A stretch of DNA of 64,000 bases from positions 12,277,501-12,341,500 of the forward strand of contig JAPQWV010000017.1 in NCBI GenBank assembly GCA_027422505.1. Direction: 5' to 3'. The position numbers were made by a program, and so were the translations under genes. Positions within the stretch are counted from its first letter, which is position 1; each line of letters opens with the position of its first letter. Of the stretch, positions 33,578-46,280 are shown in pieces. The notes under the pieces are model-generated. The model was not told where the DNA came from. It made no database searches and was given only the letters and a program-made list of their open reading frames with translations. The stretch comes from Craterostigma plantagineum. Its lineage: Eukaryota > Streptophyta > Magnoliopsida > Lamiales > Linderniaceae.

Positions 33578-36096
33578 ACACGTAAACCCTGAGCTTTTGC
33601 CCAGTAGATGAAAATATGCATGAATGCAAATTCTCTCACATCCCAATCTCGACTTATCTCACAAATATACACGCTCGACTCTTTTCTCATATCTCATATC
33701 TCATATCTCATATCATCACATCACATTCAGGGCCCGAGGCTTAGGTACTAAAGGCAACACGCGCGCAGGGGTCAGTAGCTCGGGAGGCCCCACTCCCCAC
33801 AAGGGTCAGTAGCTCGGGAGGCCCACTCCCCACATCTCAATCATATAGTGCGCCTTAGTCCTAACCTCAACTCATACCATTCGACAACCATCACTCGGTC
33901 ATAAACTACCCCACTCATCAACACTATACAATGTCACCGTGACTACGCACGATTCTCTCCCCTCATAACACGTGTATGCAAATGTCATGCAAGTAAAATG
34001 CAATACATAAAAATGCAAATCTTCATATCATGTATCGGCCCGAGGTATCAGCTTGGCCCGATCCGAAAACTATCGTACGCTAAATAATCGGGCCCAGAGC
34101 CCGCGTTCCGAATTACTCGGCCCGAAACCTTACTCATCGATCTCTCCCCGGAGTTTCACTAAGAGTTCCAAAATTTAATCCTTTTCACTTTATTTAGCAC
34201 CCTAATTTCAAAATTGGTCCCTAATTTAATATATTTTAAAACTCTATTGTCCAACTTTCAAAATATCACTTAAATTTCTAATTTAAAAATATCTTTTTAA
34301 ATTTTTGCATTTAAAACCCCAAAATCTCATAGTTTACTTTTAAGGATCCGAAAATTTTCCTAAGTTTCAGATCTGCCCCAAATCTTTAAAAATTTCAGAT
34401 CTGCCCCGAAAGTTTATATTTATTTAAAAATCTCTCCTGTTGGGATTTTACATTCTCAGCTCCCAGATTTAAAATTTTTCTATCTAGTCACCGAATTTTT
34501 AAAAATTACACAAAGGACCCCAATTATTTATTCCGAATTTCAAATCTCCCCCAAAATCTTTATATTTCTTCAAAAATCTCCCCTATCCGGATTTTACATT
34601 CTCAGCCACCATATTTTTGAAACTTTTCAATCTAGTCCCCAAATTTCTGAAAATTACCCAAGGACCCCAATTATTTATTCCAAATTTTAAATATGTCCTA
34701 AAAACTTTATATTTCTTTAATAATATCCCCTATTCGGAATTTTACAACACAGACTCCTTGGATTTTTTAAATTTCGATCAAGTTCCAAAATTTTAAAAAT
34801 AATTATTTATACGGCTGTTTTGCGACAGTTTTGGATTTCTCAATGATCACATGGTAAACGATGTCCGATGGACCTGAAATTTTAACCACAGATAAAGGAC
34901 TTGCAAATCTTAATTCTGTTCAAAGGAATTTTTAATCTGAAGTCTATATTGTGAGATATGAGTTTTTGAACCTCTTAGCCGAAATGGATAAAGAAAACCC
35001 TAGAAAACCCTAATTCTCCCCAAGTTTTGCTCTATCATCTTAATCTAAAGTTCTGTCCCTATTTCCAAATATTCATAGATCTAAAAATACTCAATCTCGT
35101 GCTCCCTAAGATAACCAACGAAAAATTCATGCAAGAAAATTATTATTATCACATAAACACGAAGAATTCGATGAATAACATGCAAAACACGTAAAATTCA
35201 CAAATCCTATATTGTTTACGTATGTAGGTGATCTTCACCTACCTTACGTCCGTAGAAAGCTAAATCACGGGGTGTTTCCGTGTGACCCCGACCCGAGAGC
35301 TTCTATCCCGAGCTTCTCCTCGTCCGCGGGCTTCTTCGTCTTCTCCTTCTCTTCTTCTTTTTCTTCTCTTTCTTTTTCTTTCCTTTCTCTCTTCTTCTTT
35401 CCTTTCCTCTCCCTCGGCCTCTCCTCTCTTCTCTTTTACTTGTTGGTTATTTTATCCTTATGAGATTAATGAGGTGGCTTAATGGTTGTTAGTTTGTCTT
35501 CATGCTCACATGGAGATGACATTAGGTGTTATAGATCTTGTCATCATGCTTGAGGAGGTAGCATTAGGTATGATATTGTCTTTTCTTTTTCTCTTTTCTC
35601 CCCTCTCTCCTTCCCTCTCTCCCAACGTAACTTCCTCCTTTCTTCTTCTCTATTTTCTTTAATTTGTTTATCTTGTCCTATGAGGTGTATTATTTGTCCT
35701 TATGAGGTGTATGAATATTTGATAATTACTAAATAGGTGATGTTTTGCTTTATTTGTTTTGTTTTATTGTATTCCATCAAATATATCATTATGGGACAAA
35801 ATAGGATTAAATACATTTAAGATGATGAGGTGTGATGAGGATTTTTAATTTTTATTTTCGGCCCTATATATTATTGTTATTATTATTGTTTTTATTATTG
35901 GCCAAACTCCAAATAATTTGGGCCATTATTTCCTTATTTGGCCATAATATTTTCAATCCATTTAAACTTTTTTTTTCGGGTCCAATTATATATTTTTTTG
36001 TCCGGCTTGGAAAGGAATCGGTGTATGTTCGAAAATCGACTCCATACATTCCGAATATTATTTAAATGATCCAGTATAAATTTTGCGAGTATTACA
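33296..36096 (-). repeat. 5' LTR of gypsy J
   Basis: The partner of 27623-30434, 2,801 bp, nearly identical to it. It is followed on its sense-downstream side by the primer-binding site and on the other side by TCGGT and then copia I leader sequence. Confidence 0.93.
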
Positions 36097-36101
36097 TCGG
36101 T

Positions 36102-37304
36102 CGAATATGTGTTTAGGGAAGAATTTCTGAAGTTTTGGTTCAAGTTTGAGTGATTTTGGTTGAGATTTGAGTGAAAACGGACGATTTTCTGGTAAAACTC
36201 GCGACAAGCAATGGAACAGTAACTTAGTGTTCTTGGCCGCGAAATTTCATGCTCAAGTCCGCGAAATTTTCTTATCCGAGAAATTTTATTCTGAGAATCC
36301 TTTCAAAACCGCGAAAATTTCACGTTCACTTCATTTTTCTCAACTGCCCAGCTTTTCTTAAAATCCGAGAAATCGTATATCCGCGAACTTTGATTCCGAG
36401 AATCTTATCAAAACCGCGAAAACTTTTCAAAATCCGAGAAATCATATATCCGCGAAATTTGATTCCGAGAATCTTATCAAAACCGCGAAAATTCCACTTT
36501 CACCTCATTTTTTTTCTCAACTGCCTAGCTTTCTAAAACCGCGAAAATTTCTCTTTCACTTCAATTTTTTCTCAACTGCTTATTTCTCCAAATCCGAGAA
36601 ACATATATCCGAGAAAATTTATCCGTGAAAACTTTCGAAAAAAAGAAACTGAGAAATATTTCTAAGTTTTCAGCCGAGAAAGTTTCTTTCCTCCGAGAAA
36701 TTTTTCTCAAAACCACGTTTTTCCAATTCCGAGAAACTTACTCAAATTACACTTCGACCCGATGTACTTCTTCCAAACTGAATTTTTCTCAAAAACTGAA
36801 AAACTTTCTCACATGCGAAATTTTTAAAATCCGAGAAAATAATTTTCAACTGAGAATTCTTTTTCTCCGAGAATTTCTCTTTAAAACTCACGCAAACATC
36901 GAAGTTTCCCAGCAAACTATTTCTCGGGTAATTCTTCATATAATCACGTCCCTTCAAACTGAGAATTTTTCCTGACGTGTTAAATTTTTTTTTCTCGTGT
37001 TAAATTTCTTTTTCAAACTCATTCAAGTCTTGATCCGTTTCACTTTAATCCTATCCCCCTAGACAGCTTTTGACAAAATTTACTCCTCAAATCTCGTGTT
37101 TAAATTTCTAGAACTTCTCCGAACTTCAGGATATATTTTCCCTTCCTACGTTGTCGACCATCACACACGTTCACTTAGTTCTTAGAAATTCTTTAAACGA
37201 TTTTCTCAAACTCTACTCGTTAAACTCATATTTCTCATCTCGTTCGCTACTAACCCTTTTATCTATACAAGATCAAAACCACGGACGATTCGACTGCACC
37301 AACC
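36102..37304 (+). other. Leader of copia I, second part, with word array
   Basis: This noncoding DNA leads to the gag ATG at 37305. From 36190 to 36960 it holds about 25 copies of TCCGAGAAA, ACCGCGAAA or one-base variants, often followed by TTT, for example near 36274, 36363, 36432, 36591 and 36722. Spacing is irregular (15-60 bp). No ORF of interest is present. Confidence 0.75.
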
Positions 37305-38653
37305 ATGTCTGCCACAAATGACATCTCAACAGTGGGCTCCGACACCAGACCCCCGATGTTGCGACAAGGCGATTACAGCATATGGACAGGTTCCTCACGT
37401 TCATCAGGAACAAAGGCGCACCACTCTCTCAATACCTACTGGACTCCATCTTCAATGGTCCAGCACAGTTCTGGACAATCATCCCTGCTCAACCAAACGC
37501 AAACCGTCCCATGGATGAACGTCCCACTCCAAGAGGCCCCATTAATGAGGATGAAGAGGCTGCCAAAGGATACCTCTTCCAGGCTATGGGCAACGAAGTC
37601 TACGCTCACATCGAGTGCTGCACAACTGCCAACGAAATATGGGATGAACTCGTGTAAATTATGGCAGGCACAACTGAGAGTGCTCAGGGGAGGAAATCAG
37701 CATGTCTCTCGCAGTATGAAAACTTCCAGGCCTATGAAGGAGAGGAGCTGCGTGACACATACCTCCGATACTTGAATGTCATCAATGAACTCAAGAAAGC
37801 CAAGATCTCGAGGGACAAGTTCGATATCAACAACCGCTTCCTTGGTAGCCTCAAACCACATTAGGGCAATGCAACCGTGATGATGATTCAGAGTAAGGAC
37901 CTCTCCAACACATCCATCCATGCCCTCTACGACAGCCTGTCTGCCTATGCTCCTTACGTGCAACCTCAGTCCACCAACACTCGAGTCGACCCACTGGCTC
38001 TCCTCTCGAACAAGACTACCGAACGATCTTCCGCCTCTAAGACCAAACAGAACAAAGGGAAGCTACCAGCTGTTGTATCTAACACCTCTTCAGGATCCGA
38101 AGCTGATACAGAATCTGATGAAGATGTTCGTGATCTACGCAAGCAACTGGCAATGCTCACAAAGATGGACTCAAAGAAGATCGGGAAAAAATCCTCATCT
38201 TCCTCCAATCGCCAAAGAACCTTTAGCGGCACCAAAAAGACCACTCCAACGGAGGAAGCTAAGCTGATAAAGAAAGAGGAGGAATCCGCACCTCAAAAGT
38301 CTGTGAAGTGCTTTCGGTGTGGAAAGTTGGGCCACTTTGCCAAGGAATGCCACGCCCCACGCGTGAAGGACTCTGGCTATTACGACCGTAAGGCCAGAAT
38401 GACCCGCAAAATGGAAAGTGGGAAAGTTCTTCTCACCGAAGAAGCTGAGTGGGTGAACGACACTTCAGAAGACGAGGAGCCTAAGGATGAAGATTGCTGC
38501 ATGGCAAGGCTGGTCGAACATGACGAGGACGAGGAGATGGTTAACACTGGTGAGAATGCAGCTAAGACTCCTATCAAAGCCGAGTCTGAGGTACGAATTT
38601 CACAACTCGATGATGTGTTTAATCACCGACACACCATTAAGAACCCACTGTAG
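37305..38653 (+). pseudogene. Copia I: gag with zinc knuckle
   Basis: The start MSATNDISTVGSDTRPPML is followed by GDYSIW, the usual gag opening in this group. A small deletion near 37383 shifts the frame to DRFLTFIRNKGAPLSQYLLD. Stops at 37655 and 37862 break the otherwise continuous frame. The middle has AKGYLFQAMGNEVYAHIE and ENFQAYEGEELRDTYLRYLNVINEL, the copia gag (UBN2-type) domain. Then come an acidic and Ser-rich linker and the zinc knuckle CFRCGKLGHFAKEC at 38309-38350. The last part is acidic and stops at 38651-38653. Gag forms the particle and binds RNA in active relatives. Confidence 0.87.
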
Positions 38654-40139
38654 ACGCTAGGGATTATGATGAACTCAAACTAAAATTTGAAAACAACTAT
38701 GCCTTACTTAGTTTAAAAGTAGAAGAGATCGCTTGCACAAACGAATGACTAATTGCCTTTGAAGCATTAGTCAAACGCCTGCAAAACAAGAATAAACAAA
38801 GTGAGACTAAGGTTAAGGAAACGACATTGGCCATCAGTTCATGTGAAACATCTCGTCTCTTGACGGCCGCATAATATGAACTGCTTACTAAGAAAAGAGT
38901 TAGGCTGTACCGAAAGGTGAAAGAACTTGAAGAGCAGCTTCACCTTAGAAACAAAAACACACGTATCTTATGCCAGTTGAGCCAACCGGCAGAAACAGAA
39001 TTCTACGATGCCCGGGAGGGAATCGGCCTGGCCAGCAATTGCAAACCAACGCCACTAACGGTTAAAAGGTATAACATGTGTAACACTATGTTCCTGCAAA
39101 CAAGAAAGGGTGCTCCCTCGCAGCTTATGCCATTTGTGAGATCATCATCCGTTGTCATCTCGGAAGAAAAGAGGGTACAAAATATTCATTGGGCGGAAAT
39201 CGTGTATGACTACACAGAATTGAGTGCTAGTGATAAGACTAAGATACCTTCACTCTCGGAGTATGTGGAAACTCTACTCCCAACCGAAGAACAGGAAATT
39301 GCTTTCCGAGAAGCGCTCTCTCGCACCTATATCCCAGAGAAACTTCTGCTCATAGCAGAACTAGAACGAACACTAGAATTAGAGCGGAAGGCCTTCGCGA
39401 AGGAGCGAGATGATCTACTTAGCAAAATCTCTACACTAGAGCAGTTTCACAATACGAACAATCCCTCTACATCGAGTCAAACACTAACTCTCGTATTCCT
39501 ATGGATACAGGGAATGTGAGTTCGACGTCTCTGGAAGGAGTTCATTTGAAATAGAGGAGAACCCGCTCTTCGATGACAAGAAGAAAATACCATCCTATAC
39601 TCGTCTTTCCTCTTTATGTAATAAATCCCAATATCGTAAGGACGTAGATAATTATGTTACCAGAACGTTTTCCTTTTCCCAAGCTAATGTCTATGTGTTG
39701 CTGCAATGACTTTGTTCTCCCACGCTTCCATGAATATGAAACACATGAACATGCAACACTTCGACCACGTAAGCGATTCCCCTCTGCGACGCCATTGCAT
39801 TCTCCCATTTAGCCTAAAACTACGGTTAAGCAAAAACGCCTTTCGTCGTCAAGCCACCTACTGCTCACAAGCAAAAGGCAACTAAAACCGAAGGACGAAA
39901 ACAACAACAACATCCCTCACACCAATTCTTGCACAAGGCACCACATACAAGCACAAGTTAGGCAAATATGGGTTATAAAAACCATAATCCCGCCTCATCA
40001 AACAAATCACGACGGGAAATCTAAATTAGATCTAGCGCAACCTGATTTAGACCCCACATTTTCCATTAAGCGCATGAAAATTTTACTCGTTTCACAAGAA
40101 GGTCCCGTCCGCAAACGGGAACCCAACGTTTGTTGATGT
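38654..40139 (+). pseudogene. Copia I: coiled-coil spacer between gag and protease
   Basis: The largest open part is 38917-39519. It holds KELEEQLHLRNKN, GIGLASNCKPTPL and a second heptad-rich stretch near the end (ELERTLELERKAFAKERDDL). From memory of related plant copia polyproteins, a coiled-coil region rich in Glu/Lys commonly sits between zinc knuckle and protease. Positions 39520-40139 have no clear coding signal and contain stops in all frames. Its function is unknown. Confidence 0.6.
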
Positions 40140-40932
40140 TTGCAGGTCTGTCATGTGTGGTATCTAGACTCGGGTTGCTTCACACACATGACGGGGAACA
40201 AGGAGCTGTTGAGCAATTTCTCCGAGCGCTATCTCGGAAGGGTCTCCTTCGAAAACAGTCAAATGGCGCCAATTCTCGGAACTGGTGATCTCGTCCATGA
40301 CAAACTGACGATTAAGGGCATCTCTTACGTCGAGGGTACAATCTCTTCAGCATTGGTCGTTTCTGCGACAAAGGATACAAGGTTCTCTTCGAATCTGACA
40401 TCTACTGCATTATCGATGCCTCGGGACAGTCTCTTCTTTATGGAACGCGCACGTCTCACCTTTACGTACTCAATCTCATGACCTCTCGACCAATATGCCT
40501 TCTCTCTCGAGCTGCACCCAAGTTGAACGATCTATGGCACCGGCATCTTTCACACCTCAATTTCAAGACTATCAACAAATTGCGTCAGAATAAACTCGTC
40601 AACGGTCGACCCCAACTGTCATATCATAAGGAACACCTCTGCTCTACCTGTGAATTGGGGAAGATGAAGTGATCGTCTCACACCTCCAAGGAAACACCGT
40701 CCTCTAAGCTCATCCTTGAGCTCTTACACATGGATCTAGGTGGCCCAATGCCTACGGCTACACTCGGAGGAAGACGGTATATTCTTGTGATTGTCGACGA
40801 CTTCTCACGCTATACGTGGACGAAATTCGTTCGCACAAAGGATGAAGTTCCTGATTTAATCATCGAGTTTGTTGTTACGTCCCAAACCTTCATCAACAGA
40901 AGGCTCGGATTATCAGAACTGACAACGGAACT
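40140..40932 (+). pseudogene. Copia I: protease and N-terminal integrase, truncated
   Basis: WYLDSGCFTHMTGNKELL gives the protease active site DSG. A frameshift near 40340 is followed by the integrase H-box LWHRHLSHLNFKTIN and the CSTCELGK cysteine pair. A stop follows GKMK. The catalytic core begins LHMDLGGP (first Asp) and FVIVD-like ILVIVDDFSRYTW. A frameshift lies near 40895, and the second catalytic motif RTDNGT ends exactly where Sirevirus L starts at 40933. The remaining integrase, RT and RNase H are not found on the far side of L. Confidence 0.85.
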
Positions 40933-42595
40933 TGAAGATAAAAATGTGCCTAAGATGGGGGGTGAATTAGGCTTACAAAAATTTTATGCTTCTTTTCACA
41001 AATGCTAAGTGTGGTGACTTAGATATGCCTACTGATGTTTGTGATGAGTATGCCTGATATATCCTAGTAACGTCGGATGTGCGTCGGGTCTGTCTCACAG
41101 CAATAAAGAAATAACTGAAAAGTAAATGCGAGACAGGATTTTTATAGAGGTTATATCCCCAACTGGGGTTTACTCCTCTCCTTGGGATTTGCTTCCCAAG
41201 AGTTTAACCAATCACTATAATGCACCGTAGCTGGATACAAAACTGATTGGTTAGCCCAATACACAAGCGAAACAAGTCGAACACTTGACACTACTAGGTT
41301 ACCACACGCCGAGTTTCGTTCTTCGGAATCTCCTTGATCCCGACAGACACAGCTCGCTACCGAAGGGCCCCCGGACTTGTCCTTCCCTTCACGTGTGCGT
41401 AAGCCTCTTGGTATTGCTCACGTCCGAAGACAGAATATACGGCGTGGGAGGATGGAATAACAGAATGAATCACTCGTTCAGTGATGGATACGCAAGTTAA
41501 AGCTCAGGTGGGCAGAAAGCTATCGCAAGTGGGAACTCAGGAATCTCTTAGTATCTCTCTGCTCAAAATCTCTCGTAGGTTTAAATTCGCAAATTCTCTG
41601 TACTTCGAAAGTCTGAAGTGCAGCTCATATATAATCCTTTTCAAATAGCACTTCACATGGAAAATCATATCAAACAATAATTACCAAATCAAGCATAGTT
41701 CCCATGCAATTTTCGAGTCAATCATACCATATAAATCATGCTCTTAACAAATAATCACAACGGTCATATAGCACATTTAAAGCATAATTATTTTCCATAT
41801 ACAGGCTCAATTTCGTTCTCAAGCTCATTCAACCATTTCGCATATATTTTCCATTTCAGGACTGTCCATAAGTGATTCCCTGCTATCAGTTTTTAGTAAC
41901 GAGTCAATCCAGATTTACTTTCCAAGTATGGCACACAAGATAGCAAGATATCAGCACGTTTTCCATGTACAGCTCATAGCGTTTAATCAATATATTTACC
42001 ATGTTTAGCACACAAATCAGATCAGAGCTTATTTAAATCGATTTATCACATCATGGCACTACTTTCCTTATTTCAGAAATATCACCCGTTATGGCAAATA
42101 CCATATAAGAACACTTTATCCATAAGGTTAATCAAATCAAATCTTTCCTAAATATAATATCCAATCAGCATAAGGAAAGATATAAGTTCAATATTTCACA
42201 TTAAATTCAGTGGAAACCATGCAAGAATAGTACATATGATTTTCGTCCAGGAATAACGGATTTCAACCAGATATATCACTTTCCATATATAAACAGCATA
42301 TTTTCCATTTATAGCACAGTAGGATATCTCATGCATTATTTCCATATATAGCACAGAAACGATGTCTATAACATGCGATCACCTAGTTCCATCAAATCAT
42401 CACAGAATCACACGTAATTCAAATATTCAACACTGTAACAATTTACAGCTCATTAGAAATGCATGGTTGACTATTATCATGAACTTAGGCACTTTATTTG
42501 TTCCAAATCGAATTGCTTATTTTATAGACCTAATGTCATTACAATTACATCGTTCATCAAAACTCTCTAACATATACGGACCAAAAAGGTCAACA
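40933..42595 (-). repeat. 3' LTR of Sirevirus L
   Basis: On the plus strand it starts TGAAGATAAAAATG and ends AAAAGGTCAACA. Compared with 48781-50461 there are scattered substitutions (an estimated 1-2%) and two deletions of a few to about 14 bp near 41363 and 41404. Confidence 0.95.
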
Positions 42596-43384
42596 TTCTC
42601 CCCCTTTTTGATGATGACATGTAATTGATGCAGTACGGAAGCAAGTAAGCATATTCGATAATGCAAGTCCTAGCGCATATGTCTAAGTGTTGCATAATCA
42701 CAAAACAGAGATATATGATATTTCCTAATCGCATATGATACGTATTTGCTTCCCCTGCCTAAGTGCAGTTATCTCTATGACATGCAAAGATATATCGTGA
42801 ACTAATTTTGCTCCCCCTGTCTAAGTGCAGATATATCGTGTCATTTTCAATGTTATATCATGAGTGCAGAATTTTGAAATTACCCGTGAGTGTGCTCCCC
42901 CTGCCTAAGTGCGCATTTTCCAAGCATGATTCAAGCAATCACATAATCATCGCAGCAGACACTTAGCACTTATCAAGAAATCTCGCAAACGTTAATTAGC
43001 GCAGATAAGTATCATCACTGTAACAGAGCATAAGATCACGCATCGCTGTATAAAAGCATCACAGATATATCCTAAGATCAGAGCAAGATATCAAGCATCG
43101 CATAAAGGCGTCACAGATATCAATAGTGCAGCTATTCTATTCGTGATTGCACATATTCCATATCATTTATGCAGATGTTCCATGTAAAGCGTTCATGCAT
43201 CAGAGGATACATATTAGTGAAGTTCATAAATTCTGCCAAGCTACATTAGTTTGCTCCCCTGTCTAAATGAGGTTATTCCAACTGTCCAGAGCATAAATTC
43301 AAGGTTCCACTTATAGCATAGATAGACATCATATAGGCAAAAATCAGAATTCACACACAATTATGCTCCACTTGCAGATATTTT

Positions 43385-43508
43385 CATGCAAATTCAGTCA
43401 TCACACATAAGCACTAAGATATATCATAGGCGCATAAAAAAAATATCATGCAAATTCAGTCATCACACATAAGCACTAAGATATAATAGGCGCATAAAAA
43501 GAATATCG
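43385..43508 (-). repeat. 62-bp tandem duplication
   Basis: CATGCAAATTCAGTCATCAC starts both copies (43385 and 43447). They differ by a 3-bp ATC indel and one base. Confidence 0.92.
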
Positions 43509-44077
43509 CACACAAATCATTTCGAATATCAATGACAGTTCTTAGACCCCTTATATCATTAACTACTTAGATTTCTCCCCCTTCAGCATCAAAAAGGGAT
43601 ATACTAAGGCTTTAAGGCTGAAAACTTAGCGCAAAGTAACTAAGAAGAATGAGAATGAAGGAAGGAATAACTTATCAGAAGACGTCTCAAGGCTGGAATT
43701 ACATTAGATCTGGCTGATATAACGGATTTGTTCAGCTCCCTGTGATCTTATCAGAAATCTTTAAAGATGGAGTATAACTTAGATGATTTTCGAGAAGAGA
43801 AACCGTGAAGTTCGAATTTTGAGGTAAGGAAGGAAGAAGTATCGAGTGATCTTATTTAAAAAAAAAATGGGCAATTATCCAAGAGGTATAGTTTTCCAAA
43901 GATGAGATAGGATAAACTTGGCGTAAATAGAATTAAGAAGATATGATTTTCAAACCGAATTTTGGATTTCAAAAAGAAAGTGAAAACTGTCAATCAATGC
44001 GCCAGGGATCTCAGAGTGAATGGACGGGATCTCATAAATAAGGAAAAGATTGATTAGAGCTGAATAAGAAGGATCCA

Positions 44078-44560
44078 AATTCCCTGAAATAACTTAGCGG
44101 CTGAAAAGAGATCTACGAATATCTTCCAAAAATAACTTAATCACATTTTAAGAATAGATCCAGAAAATCAGACATTCCTAAAATAATTTATCGGCTGAAA
44201 AAGAAATCTCATGGTAGGATAATTACGAATTTCTTAATCACACGTTTAGATAAGATCTGAAGGATCCGAAATTCCTAAAATAACTGTGCGGCTGGAATGA
44301 TATCTCTATGAATAAGTACTCGGCTGGAATGATATCTCCATGAATTTCTTCCTAAAATATCGCACTCACATCCTAATGTGAGATTTGGAGATTCAAGATT
44401 CCTAAAATAGCACTGGTGACTAAAAGAACGATCTTATGCTGGAATCCACTATGAATGTTTTCCTAAAATACTAAAACGACACCTAATGATAAGGACAGCA
44501 AGATCCGAAAATAGTCGAGGGCCGAAAGAATGTCCTGGATTAAGATAACTACGAATTTCT
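44078..44560 (-). repeat. Diverged minisatellite, period about 95-125 bp
   Basis: TTCCTAAAATAA followed by GCGGCTGAAA and an ATATCTC/GAATTTCTT segment recurs from about 44078, 44172, 44269 and 44395, with substitutions and indels. It lies in the 3' noncoding region of L. Confidence 0.6.
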
Positions 44561-44595
44561 ACCTAAAATAGAATGATCTAGAGCAAATAGCATAA

Positions 44596-46280
44596 TTAGG
44601 CACATTTACTAACCTTATTTAGCTCGATGATTCCCAATCGATCACGGATGTCGCAGAATCTTGCCTCTATTAGGGGTTTAGTGAAGATATCAGCGAGCTG
44701 ATCATTTGTTCCTACGAATTCCACACTGATATTCCCCTTCTGAACATGGTCTCGTATAAAATGATGTTTAACCTCAATATGCTTAGTACGAGAATGATGC
44801 ACGGGATTCCTAGTAATACTAATGGCACTAGTGCTATCACACAGAATAGAAATTTTATCATAACTTAACCCGAAATCACTAAGGGTTTGTTTCATCCAAA
44901 CAACTTGTTGACAACAATTTCCTAAAGCCATATATTCAGCTTCGGTTGTGGAGAGGGCGACAGCATTTTGCTTTCTACTAGACCAAGTTACCAAGGAATT
45001 CCCAAGTAATTGGCAAGTTCCACTGGTACTTTTCCTATCTTCCCTACAGCCGGCATAGTCGGCGTCGGAATATCCCATTAATGGGAAATCATCCGTATAG
45101 GAGTACCACAGACCAAAATTGACAGTACCCTTGATATATCTAAGTATCCGCTTGACTGCGGTCAAGTGAGATATCTTAGGGTCAGACTGATATCTCGAAC
45201 ACATACCAACAGCAAACATGATATCAGGGCGACTAGTAGTTAAGTAAAGAAGGCTTCCGATCATACCTCGATATTGTGTTTGATGAACAGGTGTACCTTA
45301 TTCATCAGTGTCTATTTTGGTGGTCTGATGCATAGGGGTGGAAATCGCTTTGGAATCACTCATCCCGAATTTAGTCAGTAATTCCCTGCTGTGTTTCGTC
45401 TGGGATACGAAGGTTCCATTGTCAAGCTGCTTTATTTGCAACCCGAGGAAGTAGTTCAGCTCACCCATTAAGCTCATCTCAAATTCCTTCTGCATAGACT
45501 TAGAAAATTCCTCGCAGAGAAGGATATTAGTACTTCCATATATGATATCATCAACGTAAATTTGGACCAGTATCATGTGATCACCTTCATACTTAACAAA
45601 CAGCGTGTTATCAATAGTTCCAGTCGAAAATCCTATGTCAATCAGAAACTTACTTAGCCTTTCATACCATGCCCTAGGAGCCTTTAAACCATATAATGCT
45701 TTATTTAATTTAAAAACATGATTTGGAAAATCTTCCCTAGCAAAGCCCGGTGGTTGTTCTACATAAACCTCCTCATTTATAAAACCATTTAAAAATGCAC
45801 TTTTTACGTCCATTTGAAAAAGTTTAAAACGTTTAAAACATGCATATGCAAGTAAGACACGTATAGATTCTAATCTAGCTACCGGTGCAAAAGTTTCATC
45901 GAAATCAATACCTTCCTCCTGGGAATAACCTTTTGCAACTAACCTCGCTTTGTTTCTTGTGACATTACCGTGTTCGTCGAGTTTGTTGCGGAAGACCCAT
46001 TTGGTTCCTATGATGGATTTATCGTCTGGTCTTTTTACGAGTGTCCACACTTCGCTCTTTTCGAACTGAGATAACTCATCTTCCATGGCAGAGACCCAAG
46101 ATATATCTTCCAAAGCTTCGTGGACTGTCTTTGGTTCCATCATTGAGAGCAGTACATCATGAGATTCCTCCGTATCTTGATTTCGTACAGTTGCTCGAGT
46201 TTTGATTCCAGATCTGATATTTCCTATTACTTGATTTGTTGGATGACTGGACATGTTTCCATTTTCTAGGTTGCAGCTCC
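44596..46280 (-). pseudogene. Sirevirus L: reverse transcriptase and RNase H
   Basis: Reading down from about 46280: [61 protein letters not shown] (first Asp), [20 protein letters not shown] and [15 protein letters not shown] (YVDD active site). Then come [14 protein letters not shown] and a stop at 45298 (DE*GTPVHQTQ). RNase H follows with GSLLYLTTSRPDIMFAVGMC, GYSDADYAGC, STTEAEYMALGNCC, CDSTSAI and DIFTKPLIEARF, ending at 44596. Only one nonsense codon and the frameshift at the integrase junction break it. No lineage other than SIRE/Maximus fits as well. Confidence 0.92.

Larger units (their letters stand above)
27623..36096 (-). mobile_element. Element J: recent non-autonomous gypsy with captured DNA
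   Basis: Two LTRs (27623-30434 and 33296-36096) read TGTAACGACC...GCGAGTATTACA on the plus strand. Flanking 5-mers are TTGGT (27618-27622) and TCGGT (36097-36101), one mismatch. The LTRs are almost identical: I find mainly small indels and one or two substitutions in 2.8 kb. The interior is not a normal gypsy. It keeps primer-binding site, leader, an RNase H scrap, integrase C-terminus and chromodomain, lacks gag, protease and RT, and carries an unrelated ~1.7-kb segment (31431-33110). Young LTRs around an already rearranged interior imply that the rearranged form itself transposed. Confidence 0.85.
42596..44595 (-). other. 3' noncoding region of Sirevirus L with repeated polypurine motifs
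   Basis: The region lies between the RNase H stop (44596) and the LTR. On the minus strand GGGGGAGAA abuts the LTR at 42596, and further GGGGAGCA or GGGGGAGAA motifs occur at about 42749, 42810, 42894, 43253 and 43574, the first three with the same CTGCACTTAGRCAGG lead-in. Multiple polypurine tracts are a reported hallmark of Sireviruses. A 62-bp direct repeat lies at 43385-43508. Diverged ~100-bp repeats with CGGCTGAAA and TTCCTAAAATAA fill 44078-44560. No env-like ORF is seen. Confidence 0.75.
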
